Shown: positions 8,194-16,876, numbered from the stretch's first letter. The stretch: 64,000 nt of DNA from Curtobacterium sp. MCPF17_002 (GCF_003234115.2 NZ_CP126251.1:3162001-3226000), one strand, 5' to 3'. Program-made: numbers and translations. Notes: generated from the letters alone by a model not told the origin.

Positions 8194-9254
8194 GCCGCGC
8201 CCCCTGCCGGTTTCGCGCCGCGGCGTTCCATGGCGACGTGGGCGGCCATCAGCTCGCCCGGGTTCGTCTGGGCGGCGAGGAGCGACAGTTCCCCGCAGAG
8301 GACGGTCGCGGCGCACAGGGCGGCGAGACGGCGGGCGTTCGCGCCGGGCTCGCGGTCCTCACGGCAGCCGAGGCGCTCGAGGGCGTCCTCGACCACGGGC
8401 AGGTCGCCGCCCTTGCCGTTGCCGACCGTTCCGACGATGAGGTGCGGCAGCGAGGTCGCGAAGTACAGGTCGCCGCCCCGGTTCTCCGCCGACGTGATGC
8501 CCTGGGACCCCTCGACGATGTTCGCCGCGTCCTGCCCCGTGGCGAGGTAGAACCCGAGCAGCATGTTCGCGTAGTGGGCGTTCGCGGAGCGGATCGCCCC
8601 GGCGATCGTCGACCCGATGAGGTTCTTCGCGATGTTGAGCTCGACGATGCGTTCGGTCGAGGAACGCAGGCGCTTCTCGACGATCTCGCCGGGGATCACG
8701 ATCTCGGCGATGGTGTTCCGACCGCGACCGCGGATGCCGTTGACCGCGGTGGCCTTCTTGTCGGTGCAGAAGTTGCCCGACACCGACACGTAGCGGAGGC
8801 CCGGCTGCCAGTCGAGGATCGCCGGCAGCAGCTTGTCCGCCGCCTGCGTCACCATGTTGTGCCCGGAGGCGTCGCCCGTGGTGAACGCGAAGCGCAGGAA
8901 CAGCAGGTCCCCGACGATCTCCGGGTGCACCTCGATGAGCTTCGCGAACCGGCTCTGCCCGGACACGATGGCGGCGAGGTCGTCCTGGCGCGCGAGGATC
9001 TGGCCGGCGGCGATGTGCGCCGCCGCCGCGCTCGTGGCACGGACGACCACGGACCGGGTCATCCGCTCGTCGACGACGGTCGAGACGATGCCGCCCTCGA
9101 CCATCCGCGAGATGCGGGCGCCACGGCCGACGGACGGCCAGAGCGGCGACTCGTAGGTGGCGAGCGGCACCTCGTGCTCGCCCTCCACCGCGTTGCCGCT
9201 GATGCGGATCGGCCCCACCCACTTCGTGGGGATCGGGGTCAGCAGGTCAGTCAT
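8190..9254 (-). CDS. hmgR: Hydroxymethylglutaryl-CoA reductase
   Basis: 354 residues; reduces HMG-CoA to mevalonate with NADPH, the committed step. Motifs: GDASGHNMVT (the dinucleotide loop, usually DAMGMNMxS), SVSGNFCTDKKATAVN (catalytic Lys), and ATGQDAANIVEGSQG (catalytic Asp), all in class I order. Good Shine-Dalgarno GAAGGGAG upstream of ATG 9254. It overlaps the kinase gene upstream by 8 bp and mvaS downstream by 4 bp, so the operon is tightly coupled. Confidence 0.95.
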   Translation of the reverse strand: MTDLLTPIPTKWVGPIRISGNAVEGEHEVPLATYESPLWPSVGRGARISRMVEGGIVSTVVDERMTRSVVVRATSAAAAHIAAGQILARQDDLAAIVSGQSRFAKLIEVHPEIVGDLLFLRFAFTTGDASGHNMVTQAADKLLPAILDWQPGLRYVSVSGNFCTDKKATAVNGIRGRGRNTIAEIVIPGEIVEKRLRSSTERIVELNIAKNLIGSTIAGAIRSANAHYANMLLGFYLATGQDAANIVEGSQGITSAENRGGDLYFATSLPHLIVGTVGNGKGGDLPVVEDALERLGCREDREPGANARRLAALCAATVLCGELSLLAAQTNPGELMAAHVAMERRGAKPAGGAA

Positions 9255-10329
9255 CGACGCTCCCTTCGGGCGCTTGCACCGCGACGCTGAGGTGTCTGAT
9301 GTCGTGCGCCTCCCAGGCGCGGTGGATGCCGGCGAGGTCGGTCTCCGCCGGGACGAGTGCGATGCCGCAGTCGCCGCCGCCGGCTCCGGACGGCTTCGCC
9401 GCCCCGCCCGCCGCCTCGACGACGTCGCACAGGGTGGCCAGACGGTCGGTCTCGATCTTCGACCCGACGGAGTCGCCGAGTCGCTGGAGCAGGCCCCGCG
9501 CCCGGCGCAGCGCCCCGAGTGTGCGGTCGGCGTCGCCGGTCTGGAGGCCCGTGGTCAGGTCGTCGACGCAGGCGCGGCTCTCGTCGAGGAACGCCTGGTA
9601 CCCGCCGTTGCGGTGCCGGCGGACGACGCCGACGAGCTTCGTGGTGGACGCCGGCGAACCGGTCCACCCGACGAGGAGCTCGAGGTTCTCCGGCGCCGGG
9701 AGGCGCTGGACGTCGAAGCCCTCCCAGGCATCGACGTCGCCGAGGACGTCCGTCACGCTGCGGTGGTCGAGCTGCGCCGCGAGCCGTTCCCGGTCCGGCG
9801 CGCTGTACCGGAGCCACCCACCGAAGGTGCTCGCGGCGAGGTCACCGCCGGACGCCCGGGGGTTCACCCTGATCGTCGCGAGCAGGGCGACCTGGAAACG
9901 CTTCCGCTGCGAGAGGCCGAGACCGTAGAAGCGGTCGAGGGCGCCGACCGTGGCGACGGTCACCGCCGCCGACGACCCGAGGCCGAACTTCCGCCCGCTG
10001 GCGTCGTCGAGCTGGCTGTGGATCCGGAGGTCGTGGAAGCGCGGTGCGATGCCCTGCTCGCCGCGGAGCTTCTCGACCAGGTCGATCGTCGCCATCACGT
10101 AGTCGTACGGGTGGTGCTCGGTGTCGAGCGCGATGCCGTCCTCGGCGCGGGTCCACGTGAGCGGCAGGTGGCCGTACTCCTCGGAGTGCACGCTGCCGGC
10201 GCCGTGGCCCTCGGTGACCCGTGCCGTGATGGCGCGGTCGAGGGCGATGAGCACGGACGGTTGCCCCGGCTCGACGACGGCGTACTCGCCCGCGACGAAC
10301 AGCTTGCCGTGGGCACGGAACTCGATCAC
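9247..10329 (-). CDS. mvaK2: Phosphomevalonate kinase (GHMP family)
   Basis: 360 residues; phosphorylates 5-phosphomevalonate with ATP. GHMP kinase signature: N-terminal GKLFVAGEYAVVEPG, the phosphate loop KFGLGSSAAVTVA near residue 118, and the C-terminal glycine motif KPSGAGGGDCG. The order after diphosphomevalonate decarboxylase and before HMG-CoA reductase is the usual actinobacterial arrangement. It overlaps its neighbours by 4 bp and 8 bp. Confidence 0.92.
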   Translation of the reverse strand: MIEFRAHGKLFVAGEYAVVEPGQPSVLIALDRAITARVTEGHGAGSVHSEEYGHLPLTWTRAEDGIALDTEHHPYDYVMATIDLVEKLRGEQGIAPRFHDLRIHSQLDDASGRKFGLGSSAAVTVATVGALDRFYGLGLSQRKRFQVALLATIRVNPRASGGDLAASTFGGWLRYSAPDRERLAAQLDHRSVTDVLGDVDAWEGFDVQRLPAPENLELLVGWTGSPASTTKLVGVVRRHRNGGYQAFLDESRACVDDLTTGLQTGDADRTLGALRRARGLLQRLGDSVGSKIETDRLATLCDVVEAAGGAAKPSGAGGGDCGIALVPAETDLAGIHRAWEAHDIRHLSVAVQAPEGSVDD

Positions 10330-11351
10330 TCGGCGCTCTCCTCGGGGTCGGGGGCGACACCCGCATCGGGCGTCCCCGTTCCTTCGGAGCGGAGCACACG
10401 CGCGGCGGGTCCGGTGCCGGACTCGATGACGTCGCCGAAGCCGGACAGCGCGGTCGCGACGGCACCCCGGTCGGTCGGCGTCGTCAGCACGACGACGTTC
10501 GGGCCGGCGTCGGCCGTGGCGTACGCCTCGACGCCGGAGGCACGGAGCTCGGCGACGGCGTCGAACACGGCGACGCTGCGCGCGTTGAGGTAGCGGATCG
10601 GCGGGAACGCGCCCTCGATGGTGGCGTGCATGCGGAGCGCGTTGCTCTCGGTGAGCTCGCCGATGCGCGTGAAGTCACCGGCGGCGCAGGCGGTGAGCAT
10701 GTCGCCGACGGTCTCCGTCGTCGAGGTGACCCAGGCGGGGTAGAACGGAGACGTCGCGATGGTGCGGCGCATCGCCTCACGCGACCCGATCGCCTTCGGG
10801 CCCGCGTCGATCGTCACGACGACCATGGCCATCGGCGGCGCGGGGATCGGCTCCGCGTAGGAACCCTGGTCGTCGCCGGCGTGCCAGACGGCCACGCCGC
10901 CGGGGATCGACCGGGTGGCCGAGCCCGAGCCGCGGCGGGCCAGACGCGACAGGTCCCGCTGCGAGAGGTCGAGGCCGTACGCCGCCGAGGCCGCGGTGGC
11001 GAGCGCCGCGAACCCTGAGGCGCTCGAGGCCAGCCCGGCGCCGGTCGGCACCGTGTTCTCCGAGACGACACGGGCGCGCGCGTCGCTGCCGGCCAGGTCC
11101 CGCACCAGGTCGAGGAACTGCTCGACCCGCACCAGCGCACCGTCCTCGACGACCGTGCCGTTCAGGGTGAACGCATCACGCGCCTCCCGGCCGTCGACCG
11201 ACCCGCCGTCCAGCGTGACGGTCGTCGTCGTCGGGAACACGTCCAGCCCCATCGAGACGCTCCCGGTGGCGGGCAGTGCGAGCGATGCGTCCGCCTTGCC
11301 CCAGTACTTCACGAGGGCGATGTTGGGGTGCGCGACGGCGGTGGCGGTCAT
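10326..11351 (-). CDS. mvaD: Diphosphomevalonate decarboxylase
   Basis: 341 residues from ATG 11351, which shares one base with the stop of mevalonate kinase (TGATG). It makes isopentenyl diphosphate by ATP-dependent decarboxylation. Signatures: AHPNIALVKYWGK at the N-terminus, VPTGAGLASSASGFAALA (phosphate loop), RRGSGSATRSIPGG, and ATADAGPNVVVL. The C-terminal tail is Pro/Asp-rich and low complexity. Certain by family. Confidence 0.95.
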   Translation of the reverse strand: MTATAVAHPNIALVKYWGKADASLALPATGSVSMGLDVFPTTTTVTLDGGSVDGREARDAFTLNGTVVEDGALVRVEQFLDLVRDLAGSDARARVVSENTVPTGAGLASSASGFAALATAASAAYGLDLSQRDLSRLARRGSGSATRSIPGGVAVWHAGDDQGSYAEPIPAPPMAMVVVTIDAGPKAIGSREAMRRTIATSPFYPAWVTSTTETVGDMLTACAAGDFTRIGELTESNALRMHATIEGAFPPIRYLNARSVAVFDAVAELRASGVEAYATADAGPNVVVLTTPTDRGAVATALSGFGDVIESGTGPAARVLRSEGTGTPDAGVAPDPEESAE

Positions 11352-12364
11352 CAAGCGCGGTCTCCGATCGTGGTGGTCCAGGTGGCTGCGGCACCTGCGC
11401 CGCGGAGCGCGGCCGCGATGCGGTCCGCGTGTTCGCCGTCCGTGGCGAGGGCGAGGACGCATCCGCCGCGCCCACCGCCGGTGAGCTTCGCGCCGAGGGC
11501 GTCCGCAGCACGTGCGGCACCGACGAGCCGGTCCAGGTCGTCGCTCGACACGTCGAGTGCGGTGAGGAGTCCGTGCGCGGCGTCCATCGTGGCACCGAGC
11601 GCCTGAGCATCGCCGTCCACGAGTGTCCCCCGTGCCCGACGGGCCAGCTCCCCGATGCGGTCGATGACGGCGTCGGTCGCCGCCGGGTCCGCGTCCCGAC
11701 GGGCGCGGACAGCGGCGACGGCCTCGCGGGTGTGGCCGGGGACACCGGTGTCGGCGACGACGAACCTGAAGCGGGCACCGAGTTCGACCGGTTCGATGCG
11801 ACCGCCGTCGAACCAGACCGGAGCGTCCGCGACCACCCCGCGGGCATCGAGACCGGACGGGCGTCCGTGGGCGACGCGCTCGCACTCCTGGATGAGGCCG
11901 TGGTGGGTCTCGACGTCGAGGGTCTCGCCGAGGGCGTCGGCGACGGCGGCGGTCACGGCGGCGGCGACCGCGGCGCTCGAACCCATCCCCCGGGCGGTGG
12001 GGACCTCGCTGTCGACCCGGACGTGGAAGTGGCGGTCGGTGCTGCCGAAGTACCGGAGCGTGGCGGTCACGGCCGTCACCGTCGGCATCACGGCCGCGGG
12101 GGCGAGGTCGAGCGGGCCGGTGTGCACCGAGGACTCGAGGTGGTGGCCGGTGCCGGCGGACCCCGTGGTGGTGCCCGTGGGGTCGATCGGCGTGACGGTC
12201 GCGACGACCCGGGCGTCGAGGACCGGCAGCACGAGAGCGGGGGCGCCGTAGACCACGGCGTGCTCCCCGATCAGGATCGTCTTGCCGTGGGACGACGCCC
12301 TCCCGGTGCGGCGGGTGTCGCCTGCTCCAGTGGTCGCTGTGTTGTCGAGGTCGTTGCTGGTCAT
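11351..12364 (-). CDS. mvaK1: Mevalonate kinase
   Basis: 337 residues, first gene of the operon. GHMP kinase motifs: HGKTILIGEHAVVYGAPAL near residue 26, TARGMGSSAAVAAAV, and the C-terminal KLTGGGRGGCVL. It phosphorylates mevalonate. The first 20 residues are Thr/Asp/Gly-rich and disordered. A TAGGCT hexamer about 14 bp upstream suggests a very short leader. No isopentenyl-diphosphate isomerase gene accompanies the set in this window. Confidence 0.93.
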   Translation of the reverse strand: MTSNDLDNTATTGAGDTRRTGRASSHGKTILIGEHAVVYGAPALVLPVLDARVVATVTPIDPTGTTTGSAGTGHHLESSVHTGPLDLAPAAVMPTVTAVTATLRYFGSTDRHFHVRVDSEVPTARGMGSSAAVAAAVTAAVADALGETLDVETHHGLIQECERVAHGRPSGLDARGVVADAPVWFDGGRIEPVELGARFRFVVADTGVPGHTREAVAAVRARRDADPAATDAVIDRIGELARRARGTLVDGDAQALGATMDAAHGLLTALDVSSDDLDRLVGAARAADALGAKLTGGGRGGCVLALATDGEHADRIAAALRGAGAAATWTTTIGDRA

Positions 12365-12377
12365 CGTGGGTCACGTC

Positions 12378-12383
12378 AGCCTA
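12378..12383 (-). promoter_or_regulatory. Candidate -10 element of the mevalonate operon
   Basis: TAGGCT read on the minus strand, ending 14 bp before the mevalonate kinase ATG, so the transcript would begin a few bases before the start codon. There is no good -35 match. Confidence 0.4.
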
Positions 12384-12436
12384 ACCGGCCAGCACCGTCC
12401 GTGCGCCCCGACCGTGTCCGTCCCCCGCCCCGTGCA

Positions 12437-13729
12437 TCAGATGAGCGGATCGTGCACAGGACCGATCCCCCAGCCGCCGTCGCGGCGCGCTGGCGACGCT
12501 GTACTGCCGCCGACGGGCCGACCGTCAAGGAGGTTGCCCGCCATCCGCTGGATCGATTCCTGCAACGCGATCTCCGCGCCGATGTGCGGCATCTCCGCAC
12601 GGGCGACCAGCTCGATCTCCGCAAGCGCTCCGCGGACGATCTCGTCCGCATCACGCACACCCCAGGATGCTCCCTCGCCGACGAGGTCGTCCCGCGTGAT
12701 CGCGGCATGGGATCGCACTCCGTTCACATCCAGTCCCATCTCGCCGTCGTTGCGCTGGAAGTGCTGGGGCACGATGTCGTACGCCGGCGCGAGCGCGGTG
12801 CCACCGCGCTCGTCGTGCAGGACGGAGATGTTCTTGAGGTGGAGGTCGAGGTTCCCGACGGCGACGGACATCGTGACCAGTCGGAGCAGTCGCGGGAGGT
12901 CCTGACCAGCGAGCTGTTTCGCGACGTCACGGAGCCCGCGCCCGCCCCACTTCTCGTACTTTTCGTCGCCGGCGCATCCGAGTACTTGGTTGCAGTCCTC
13001 CTGGTGGATGCGCCCCTCGGGCGCCGCCGGCGAACGGTCGTAGCGCTCGATGACGAGCGCGGTGACGCCGCCGAAGACCTGCAAGGTTGTCTCGAACGCT
13101 GCCAGTCCGAGCGCGCGAGCGAACCGCGATCCGTACTCCTCGTCGAAGATCACGGTGGGGAGCCGCCCGACGACGGGCTTGAGGATGTGCGTCGACGGGT
13201 ACCCGTCCAGCGCGCGCGACCAGCGGTCGCCGTCGCGGACGAGCACGATCTTGTTCTGGACGCCGTTGAGTGACGATTTGCCCTCGCGCTTGCTCCGTCG
13301 GCTGGTGTTCCCGAGCGGCGCGGCCTGCACGTTCCGGAGGAGGTCCGCGACGTCGTCGTCGTCGATCGGTTCAGTGTCCGGCTGCTTGGGCTCACCGGGC
13401 ACGTCCGGGTCCCAGAGCTGCACCGCTCCTGCGACGTCGCGGCCGAAGGCGCGGAGCATGCCGACGACGTCGGTCTCGCGCACACCCGCCTCCCGGGCAA
13501 GCCGTTCTCGCGCCTGCCCCTCCGGGAGCAATTCGGAGAAGAAGTTCTGCCGCAGTCCGAGCTGCGCGGCCTGCGGGCGCGGCACGAGCGGCACAGCGCG
13601 GGAGAGCACACGGTTGCCCAGTCCGAACTGCCTGATCGCCTCGGCATCGGCCCGGAAATCGAAGTCGCGGCCCCGGTCCAAGAGCCGACCGAGGACAGTT
13701 CCGTGCAGGGCGACCGTGAGGTCACCCAT
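12437..13729 (-). CDS. hipA: HipA-type serine/threonine kinase toxin
   Basis: 430 residues from MGDLTV (ATG 13729); an in-frame start at 13777 would lie inside hipB. HipA N-domain about 1-110 (LPEGQARERLA), then the kinase core: LNGVQNKIVL (Gly-rich loop and Lys), THILKP, NLDLHLKNISVLHD (catalytic Asp/Asn segment) and PAYDIVP (metal-binding Asp). In E. coli HipA phosphorylates glutamyl-tRNA synthetase and causes persistence; the target here is unknown. It overlaps hipB by 8 bp and is autoregulated through three operators upstream of hipB. Confidence 0.9.
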   Translation of the reverse strand: MGDLTVALHGTVLGRLLDRGRDFDFRADAEAIRQFGLGNRVLSRAVPLVPRPQAAQLGLRQNFFSELLPEGQARERLAREAGVRETDVVGMLRAFGRDVAGAVQLWDPDVPGEPKQPDTEPIDDDDVADLLRNVQAAPLGNTSRRSKREGKSSLNGVQNKIVLVRDGDRWSRALDGYPSTHILKPVVGRLPTVIFDEEYGSRFARALGLAAFETTLQVFGGVTALVIERYDRSPAAPEGRIHQEDCNQVLGCAGDEKYEKWGGRGLRDVAKQLAGQDLPRLLRLVTMSVAVGNLDLHLKNISVLHDERGGTALAPAYDIVPQHFQRNDGEMGLDVNGVRSHAAITRDDLVGEGASWGVRDADEIVRGALAEIELVARAEMPHIGAEIALQESIQRMAGNLLDGRPVGGSTASPARRDGGWGIGPVHDPLI

Positions 13730-13958
13730 CGACGTCGCCTTCCGGCACCTCGACGACGAGCTGGGCGCCAGTCGCACCGAGCATCGCCAGGAGGCGCTCG
13801 ATCGCAGTGAAGTCCCTGCCGGATTCGAGTTCCCAGACGTACCGTTGGGACGCGCCGATCCGGACGGCCACGTCGCGCTGGCTGAGTCCGGCAGCGAGTC
13901 TCGCCTGCTGGAGCGCGAGACCGAGGTCTTCCCGGGTCTCGACGGCCGCTCGGAACAT
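13722..13958 (-). CDS. hipB: HipB-type XRE antitoxin
   Basis: 78 residues with one helix-turn-helix (LGLALQQARLAAGLSQRDVA, then IGASQRYVWELESGRDF). Start chosen at ATG 13958 because a strong GGAGG lies 5 bp upstream. A GTG at 13988 would add ten residues but has no ribosome binding site and would abut the first operator. The protein should bind and neutralise HipA and repress the operon at 13996-14069. Odd point: it ends in an acidic strand (QLVVEVPEGD) rather than the hydrophobic tail known in E. coli HipB. Confidence 0.88.
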   Translation of the reverse strand: MFRAAVETREDLGLALQQARLAAGLSQRDVAVRIGASQRYVWELESGRDFTAIERLLAMLGATGAQLVVEVPEGDVDG

Positions 13959-13995
13959 CGCCACCTCCAGCTCGTCGAGGGACCTCACGCTATGC

Positions 13996-14069
13996 GACTA
14001 CCGTTTGGTAGTCAACCGGATCTGACTACCATACGGTAGTCGTCCATGCATGACTACCACATGGTAGTC
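13996..14069. promoter_or_regulatory. Three HipB operators at 28-bp spacing
   Basis: Three 18-bp palindromes GACTACC-N4-GGTAGTC at 13996-14013 (centre GTTT), 14024-14041 (ATAC) and 14052-14069 (ACAT). Each start is exactly 28 bp from the next. Arms are identical in all three. They occupy the divergent region between hipB and the MurE-like gene and could also affect the latter. Confidence 0.85.
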
Positions 14070-14189
14070 ATACATGAGGCACCCGGCCGTTGCGTACGCC
14101 GGGTGCCCGGCCGTCCCGTACGCGCACTCCTGGGACGGCACCCCGGCAGCGCGTCGCAGCATCGGGTCACCCGACCACGAGGAGCCGCG

Positions 14190-15803
14190 ATGACGCACGC
14201 CTTCCACCCGGAGGCCTCCCGGCCCGTCCTCCTCGACGACGTGGCGCGGTCCCTCGGCCTCCGCCGTCAGGGCGGGTGGTCCGTCGACGACGCGGTCGGG
14301 GGCGACGCGGTCGTGGGCGGATGGTCCGTCGACGACGCGGTCGTGGGCGTCGCGCTGTCGACCGCCGACGTCCGACCGGGTGTGCTGTTCGCGGCGCTGC
14401 CCGGCCGGCACGGACACGGCGCGGACCACAGCGACGCCGCGAGGTCGGCCGGCGCGGTCGCGGTGCTGACCGATCCGGACGGCGAGGCCGCCGCGCACCG
14501 GAGCGGACTGCCCGTGCTCGTCGTCCCCGATCCGCGGAGCCGACTCGGCGACGTCGCGCGACTGACCTCCGGCACCGCGACGCTGCCGTTCCCGGTGTTC
14601 GGGGTCACCGGGACGAACGGGAAGACCTCGACGGTGCACCTGCTCGACGCCCTGATGCGACGGCTGGGGTGGCGGACGGCACTCAGCTCGACGGTCGAGC
14701 GCCGGGTGCTCGACGTCGCGGTGCCGAGCGCGCTCACCACCCCGGAAGCGCCGGAGCTCCACGAGTTCCTCGCCCGAGCGGCCGAGCAGGGCGTGCAGGG
14801 CGCCGCGCTCGAGGTGAGCGCGCAGGGCCTCTCCCGCCACCGCACCGATGGGGTGGTGGTCGACGTCGCCGGGTTCACGAACCTGTCCCACGACCACCTC
14901 GACGACTACCCGGACATGGACGCGTACCTCGCGGCCAAGGCGATGCTGTTCACGCCGGCACGGTCCCGAGCGGGCGTGGTGTCGCTCGACTCAGCGGCCG
15001 GCCGGTGGATCGCGGCGAGTGCGACGGTCCCGGTGACGACGATCTCGACCGACCCCGACGCCGGGGCGGACTGGGTCGTCCGGGTGCTCGAACAACGGCC
15101 GGACGGTACCCGGGCCGCGGTCACCGCACCGGACGGCACCGTGTTCGGGCTCGACGTCCCGTTGCTCGGCGTGCACATGGTGGCGAACGCGGGCCTGGCG
15201 CTTGCGATGCTGGCGGTCGCCGGGGTCCCCACGGCCGCGCTGCGGGACGCCACCTCGGGCCCGCTCGAGGTCGAGGTGCCCGGTCGGATGGCGGACGCCT
15301 CCGCCGCGACGGGCCCGCGCGTCTACGTCGACTTCGCCCACACGCCGGATGCGTTCGAGAAGAGCCTGGTCGCGATCCGCGCCTTCGCGACCGGTCGGGT
15401 CGCGATCGTCCTCGGCGCCGACGGCGACCGTGACCGGAGCAAGCGGCGGGCGATGGGGGCGGTCGCGGCCGGGTGGGCGGACGTCGTGGTCGTCGCCGAC
15501 CACCATCCGCGGTTCGAGGCGCCCGGTCCGATCCGGCGAGCGATCCTCGACGGCGCGAACGGAGTGGCCCACGGTGCGCTCGTGCTCGAGGTGCCGGACC
15601 CGGCGCGGGCCGTCCGCCGTGCCCTCGACGAGGTCGGGGACGACGGCGTCGTGTACTGGGCGGGCCCGGGCCTCACCGACTACCGGGACGTCGCGGGAGC
15701 GCACGTGCCGTACTCGTCGTTCGAGGACGCCCGGGCCGCGCTGGCCGAGCTGGGACACGTGCCCGGTCAGCGGCACGATCGCGAGCCCGTCGGCGCGAAG
15801 TAG
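14190..15803 (+). CDS. MurE-like Mur ligase paralogue
   Basis: 537 residues from ATG 14190 (GGAG 7 bp upstream). Mur ligase layout: N-terminal UDP-MurNAc-like domain with VLFAALPGRHGHGADH, central ATPase with GVTGTNGKTSTVHLLDAL, FTNLSHDHLDDYPDMDAYLAAKAML, and C-terminal domain with VYVDFAHTPDAFEKSL and GADGDRDRSKR. The amino-acid-selecting loop reads DHHPRFE rather than the DNPR of meso-DAP MurE. The gene stands alone, outside any division cluster, so a role in main-line peptidoglycan synthesis is not shown. Residues 30-51 carry a duplicated WSVDDAV from a 45-bp tandem duplication. Acceptor amino acid unknown. Confidence 0.8.
   Translation: MTHAFHPEASRPVLLDDVARSLGLRRQGGWSVDDAVGGDAVVGGWSVDDAVVGVALSTADVRPGVLFAALPGRHGHGADHSDAARSAGAVAVLTDPDGEAAAHRSGLPVLVVPDPRSRLGDVARLTSGTATLPFPVFGVTGTNGKTSTVHLLDALMRRLGWRTALSSTVERRVLDVAVPSALTTPEAPELHEFLARAAEQGVQGAALEVSAQGLSRHRTDGVVVDVAGFTNLSHDHLDDYPDMDAYLAAKAMLFTPARSRAGVVSLDSAAGRWIAASATVPVTTISTDPDAGADWVVRVLEQRPDGTRAAVTAPDGTVFGLDVPLLGVHMVANAGLALAMLAVAGVPTAALRDATSGPLEVEVPGRMADASAATGPRVYVDFAHTPDAFEKSLVAIRAFATGRVAIVLGADGDRDRSKRRAMGAVAAGWADVVVVADHHPRFEAPGPIRRAILDGANGVAHGALVLEVPDPARAVRRALDEVGDDGVVYWAGPGLTDYRDVAGAHVPYSSFEDARAALAELGHVPGQRHDREPVGAK
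14277..14342 (+). repeat. In-frame tandem duplication in the MurE-like gene
   Basis: A 21-base stretch coding WSVDDAV at 14277-14297 recurs exactly at 14322-14342, a 45-bp (15-codon) offset. The segment between is also GACGCGGTC-rich. It falls in the N-terminal domain before the substrate-binding motif. Confidence 0.8.
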
Positions 15804-15804
15804 G

Positions 15805-15829
15805 TTGTGCACAATTCGGTTGCGTGCAA
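15805..15829. promoter_or_regulatory. Candidate OhrR operator
   Basis: TTGTGCACAA (perfect palindrome, 15805-15814), 5 bp, then TTGCGTGCAA (imperfect, 15820-15829), immediately upstream of ohrR ATG 15840. AT content is higher than its surroundings. Position and symmetry fit autoregulation. Confidence 0.5.
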
Positions 15830-15839
15830 TGCTTGATCC

Positions 15840-16346
15840 ATGCCCGTGACCGACGAGATGGTGTGCTTCTCCCTCTACGCGGCCTCCCGTGCGACGACCC
15901 AGGCGTACCGGACGCTGCTCGAGCCGTGGGGGCTGACCTACCCGCAGTACCTCGTGCTCGTGACCCTGTGGATCGAGGGCGACCAGACCGTCTCGAGCCT
16001 CGGTGACCACCTGCAGCTCGACTCCGGCACGCTCTCCCCGCTGCTCCGCCGCATGGAGCAGGCGGGCCTCGTCCGCCGAGTGCGCCGCAGCGCCGACGAG
16101 CGCGTCGTCACGGTGACGATCGGTGAGCGGGGGACGGCGCTCCGTCCCGAGCTCGCGCACATCCCGGCGCGGATCGCCGCCGGCATGGGACTGTCCGACG
16201 AGCAGGCCGCGATGGAGCTCATCGCGACGCTGCACCGGCTGACCGAGACCATGCACGCTGCCACCGCTGCCGCCGCCCCTGCCGCTGCCACCGCCGCTGG
16301 CGCTGCCGCCGCCGCCGCCGGCGCCCCGCGCGACGTCGGGGCCTGA
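15840..16346 (+). CDS. ohrR: OhrR-type MarR regulator, organic peroxide sensor
   Basis: 168 residues, winged-helix MarR fold (LTYPQYLVLVTLW, LDSGTLSPLLRRMEQAGLVRR, RRSADERVV as the wing). Cys9 in MVCFSLYAASRA matches the reactive cysteine of OhrR proteins that is oxidised by organic hydroperoxides. It lies directly upstream of ohr. The last 40 residues are an Ala/Pro/Thr low-complexity tail from GCC-rich repeats, unusual for the family. No ribosome binding site is seen before ATG, suggesting a leaderless message. Confidence 0.88.
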   Translation: MPVTDEMVCFSLYAASRATTQAYRTLLEPWGLTYPQYLVLVTLWIEGDQTVSSLGDHLQLDSGTLSPLLRRMEQAGLVRRVRRSADERVVTVTIGERGTALRPELAHIPARIAAGMGLSDEQAAMELIATLHRLTETMHAATAAAAPAAATAAGAAAAAAGAPRDVGA

Positions 16347-16391
16347 GCGACACCTCACGCGTCCCCGAGTCCGTGCACTGTCGCTCAGCGC
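16344..16391. repeat. TTTCGCGC-AGCGACA-family palindrome, diverged copy
   Basis: TGAGCGACA (16344-16352) pairs with TGTCGCTCA and is followed by GCGCGAA, as in the better copies at 21267-21326 and 34037-34090. The ohrR stop codon is part of the left arm. It could attenuate read-through from ohrR to ohr. Confidence 0.55.
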
Positions 16392-16450
16392 GAAGGAACG
16401 GCTCGCACCACGACGAAGACTGCACGACCCCACGAAGGAAGGAACACCAC

Positions 16451-16873
16451 ATGGAAGCCCTCTACACCGCCGAGGCCCTCTCCACCGGAGCCGGCCGCGA
16501 CGGCCGTGTCGCCACCAGCGACGGCTCGTTCGCGCTCGACCTGGCGATCCCGAAGGAGATGGGTGGCTCCGGCGCCGGCACCAACCCCGAACAGCTCTTC
16601 GCCGCCGGCTACGCCGCGTGCTTCCACTCCGCGCTGCAGGGCGTCGCCCGCAGCCAGAAGGTGAAGATCACCGACTCGTCCGTCGGCGGTCGCGTGCAGA
16701 TCGGCCCGAACGGCGAGGGCGGCTACCAGCTCGCCGTGCTGCTCGAGGTCGTCCTGCCCGGACTCGAGCACGACCAGGCCCAGGCCCTCGCGGACGCCGC
16801 GCACCAGGTCTGCCCCTACTCGAACGCGACGCGCGGCAACATCGACGTCACGATCACCGTCTCGGAGGACTAG
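16451..16873 (+). CDS. ohr: Organic hydroperoxide resistance peroxiredoxin Ohr
   Basis: 140 residues, the usual Ohr length. It reduces organic hydroperoxides with a two-cysteine centre: Cys57 in GYAACFHSAL and Cys121 in HQVCPYSNATRGN, with Glu47 in TNPEQLF and Arg18 nearby. Shine-Dalgarno GAAGGAAGG lies about 10 bp before the ATG. Together with ohrR upstream this is a standard peroxide-inducible pair. The oxidoreductase gene follows by 3 bp. Confidence 0.95.
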   Translation: MEALYTAEALSTGAGRDGRVATSDGSFALDLAIPKEMGGSGAGTNPEQLFAAGYAACFHSALQGVARSQKVKITDSSVGGRVQIGPNGEGGYQLAVLLEVVLPGLEHDQAQALADAAHQVCPYSNATRGNIDVTITVSED

Positions 16874-16876
16874 TCG

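Noticed and set aside
7033..12364. Terpenoid biosynthetic gene cluster.
   Set aside because: Only the precursor pathway is present; no prenyltransferase, cyclase or carotenoid gene is nearby.
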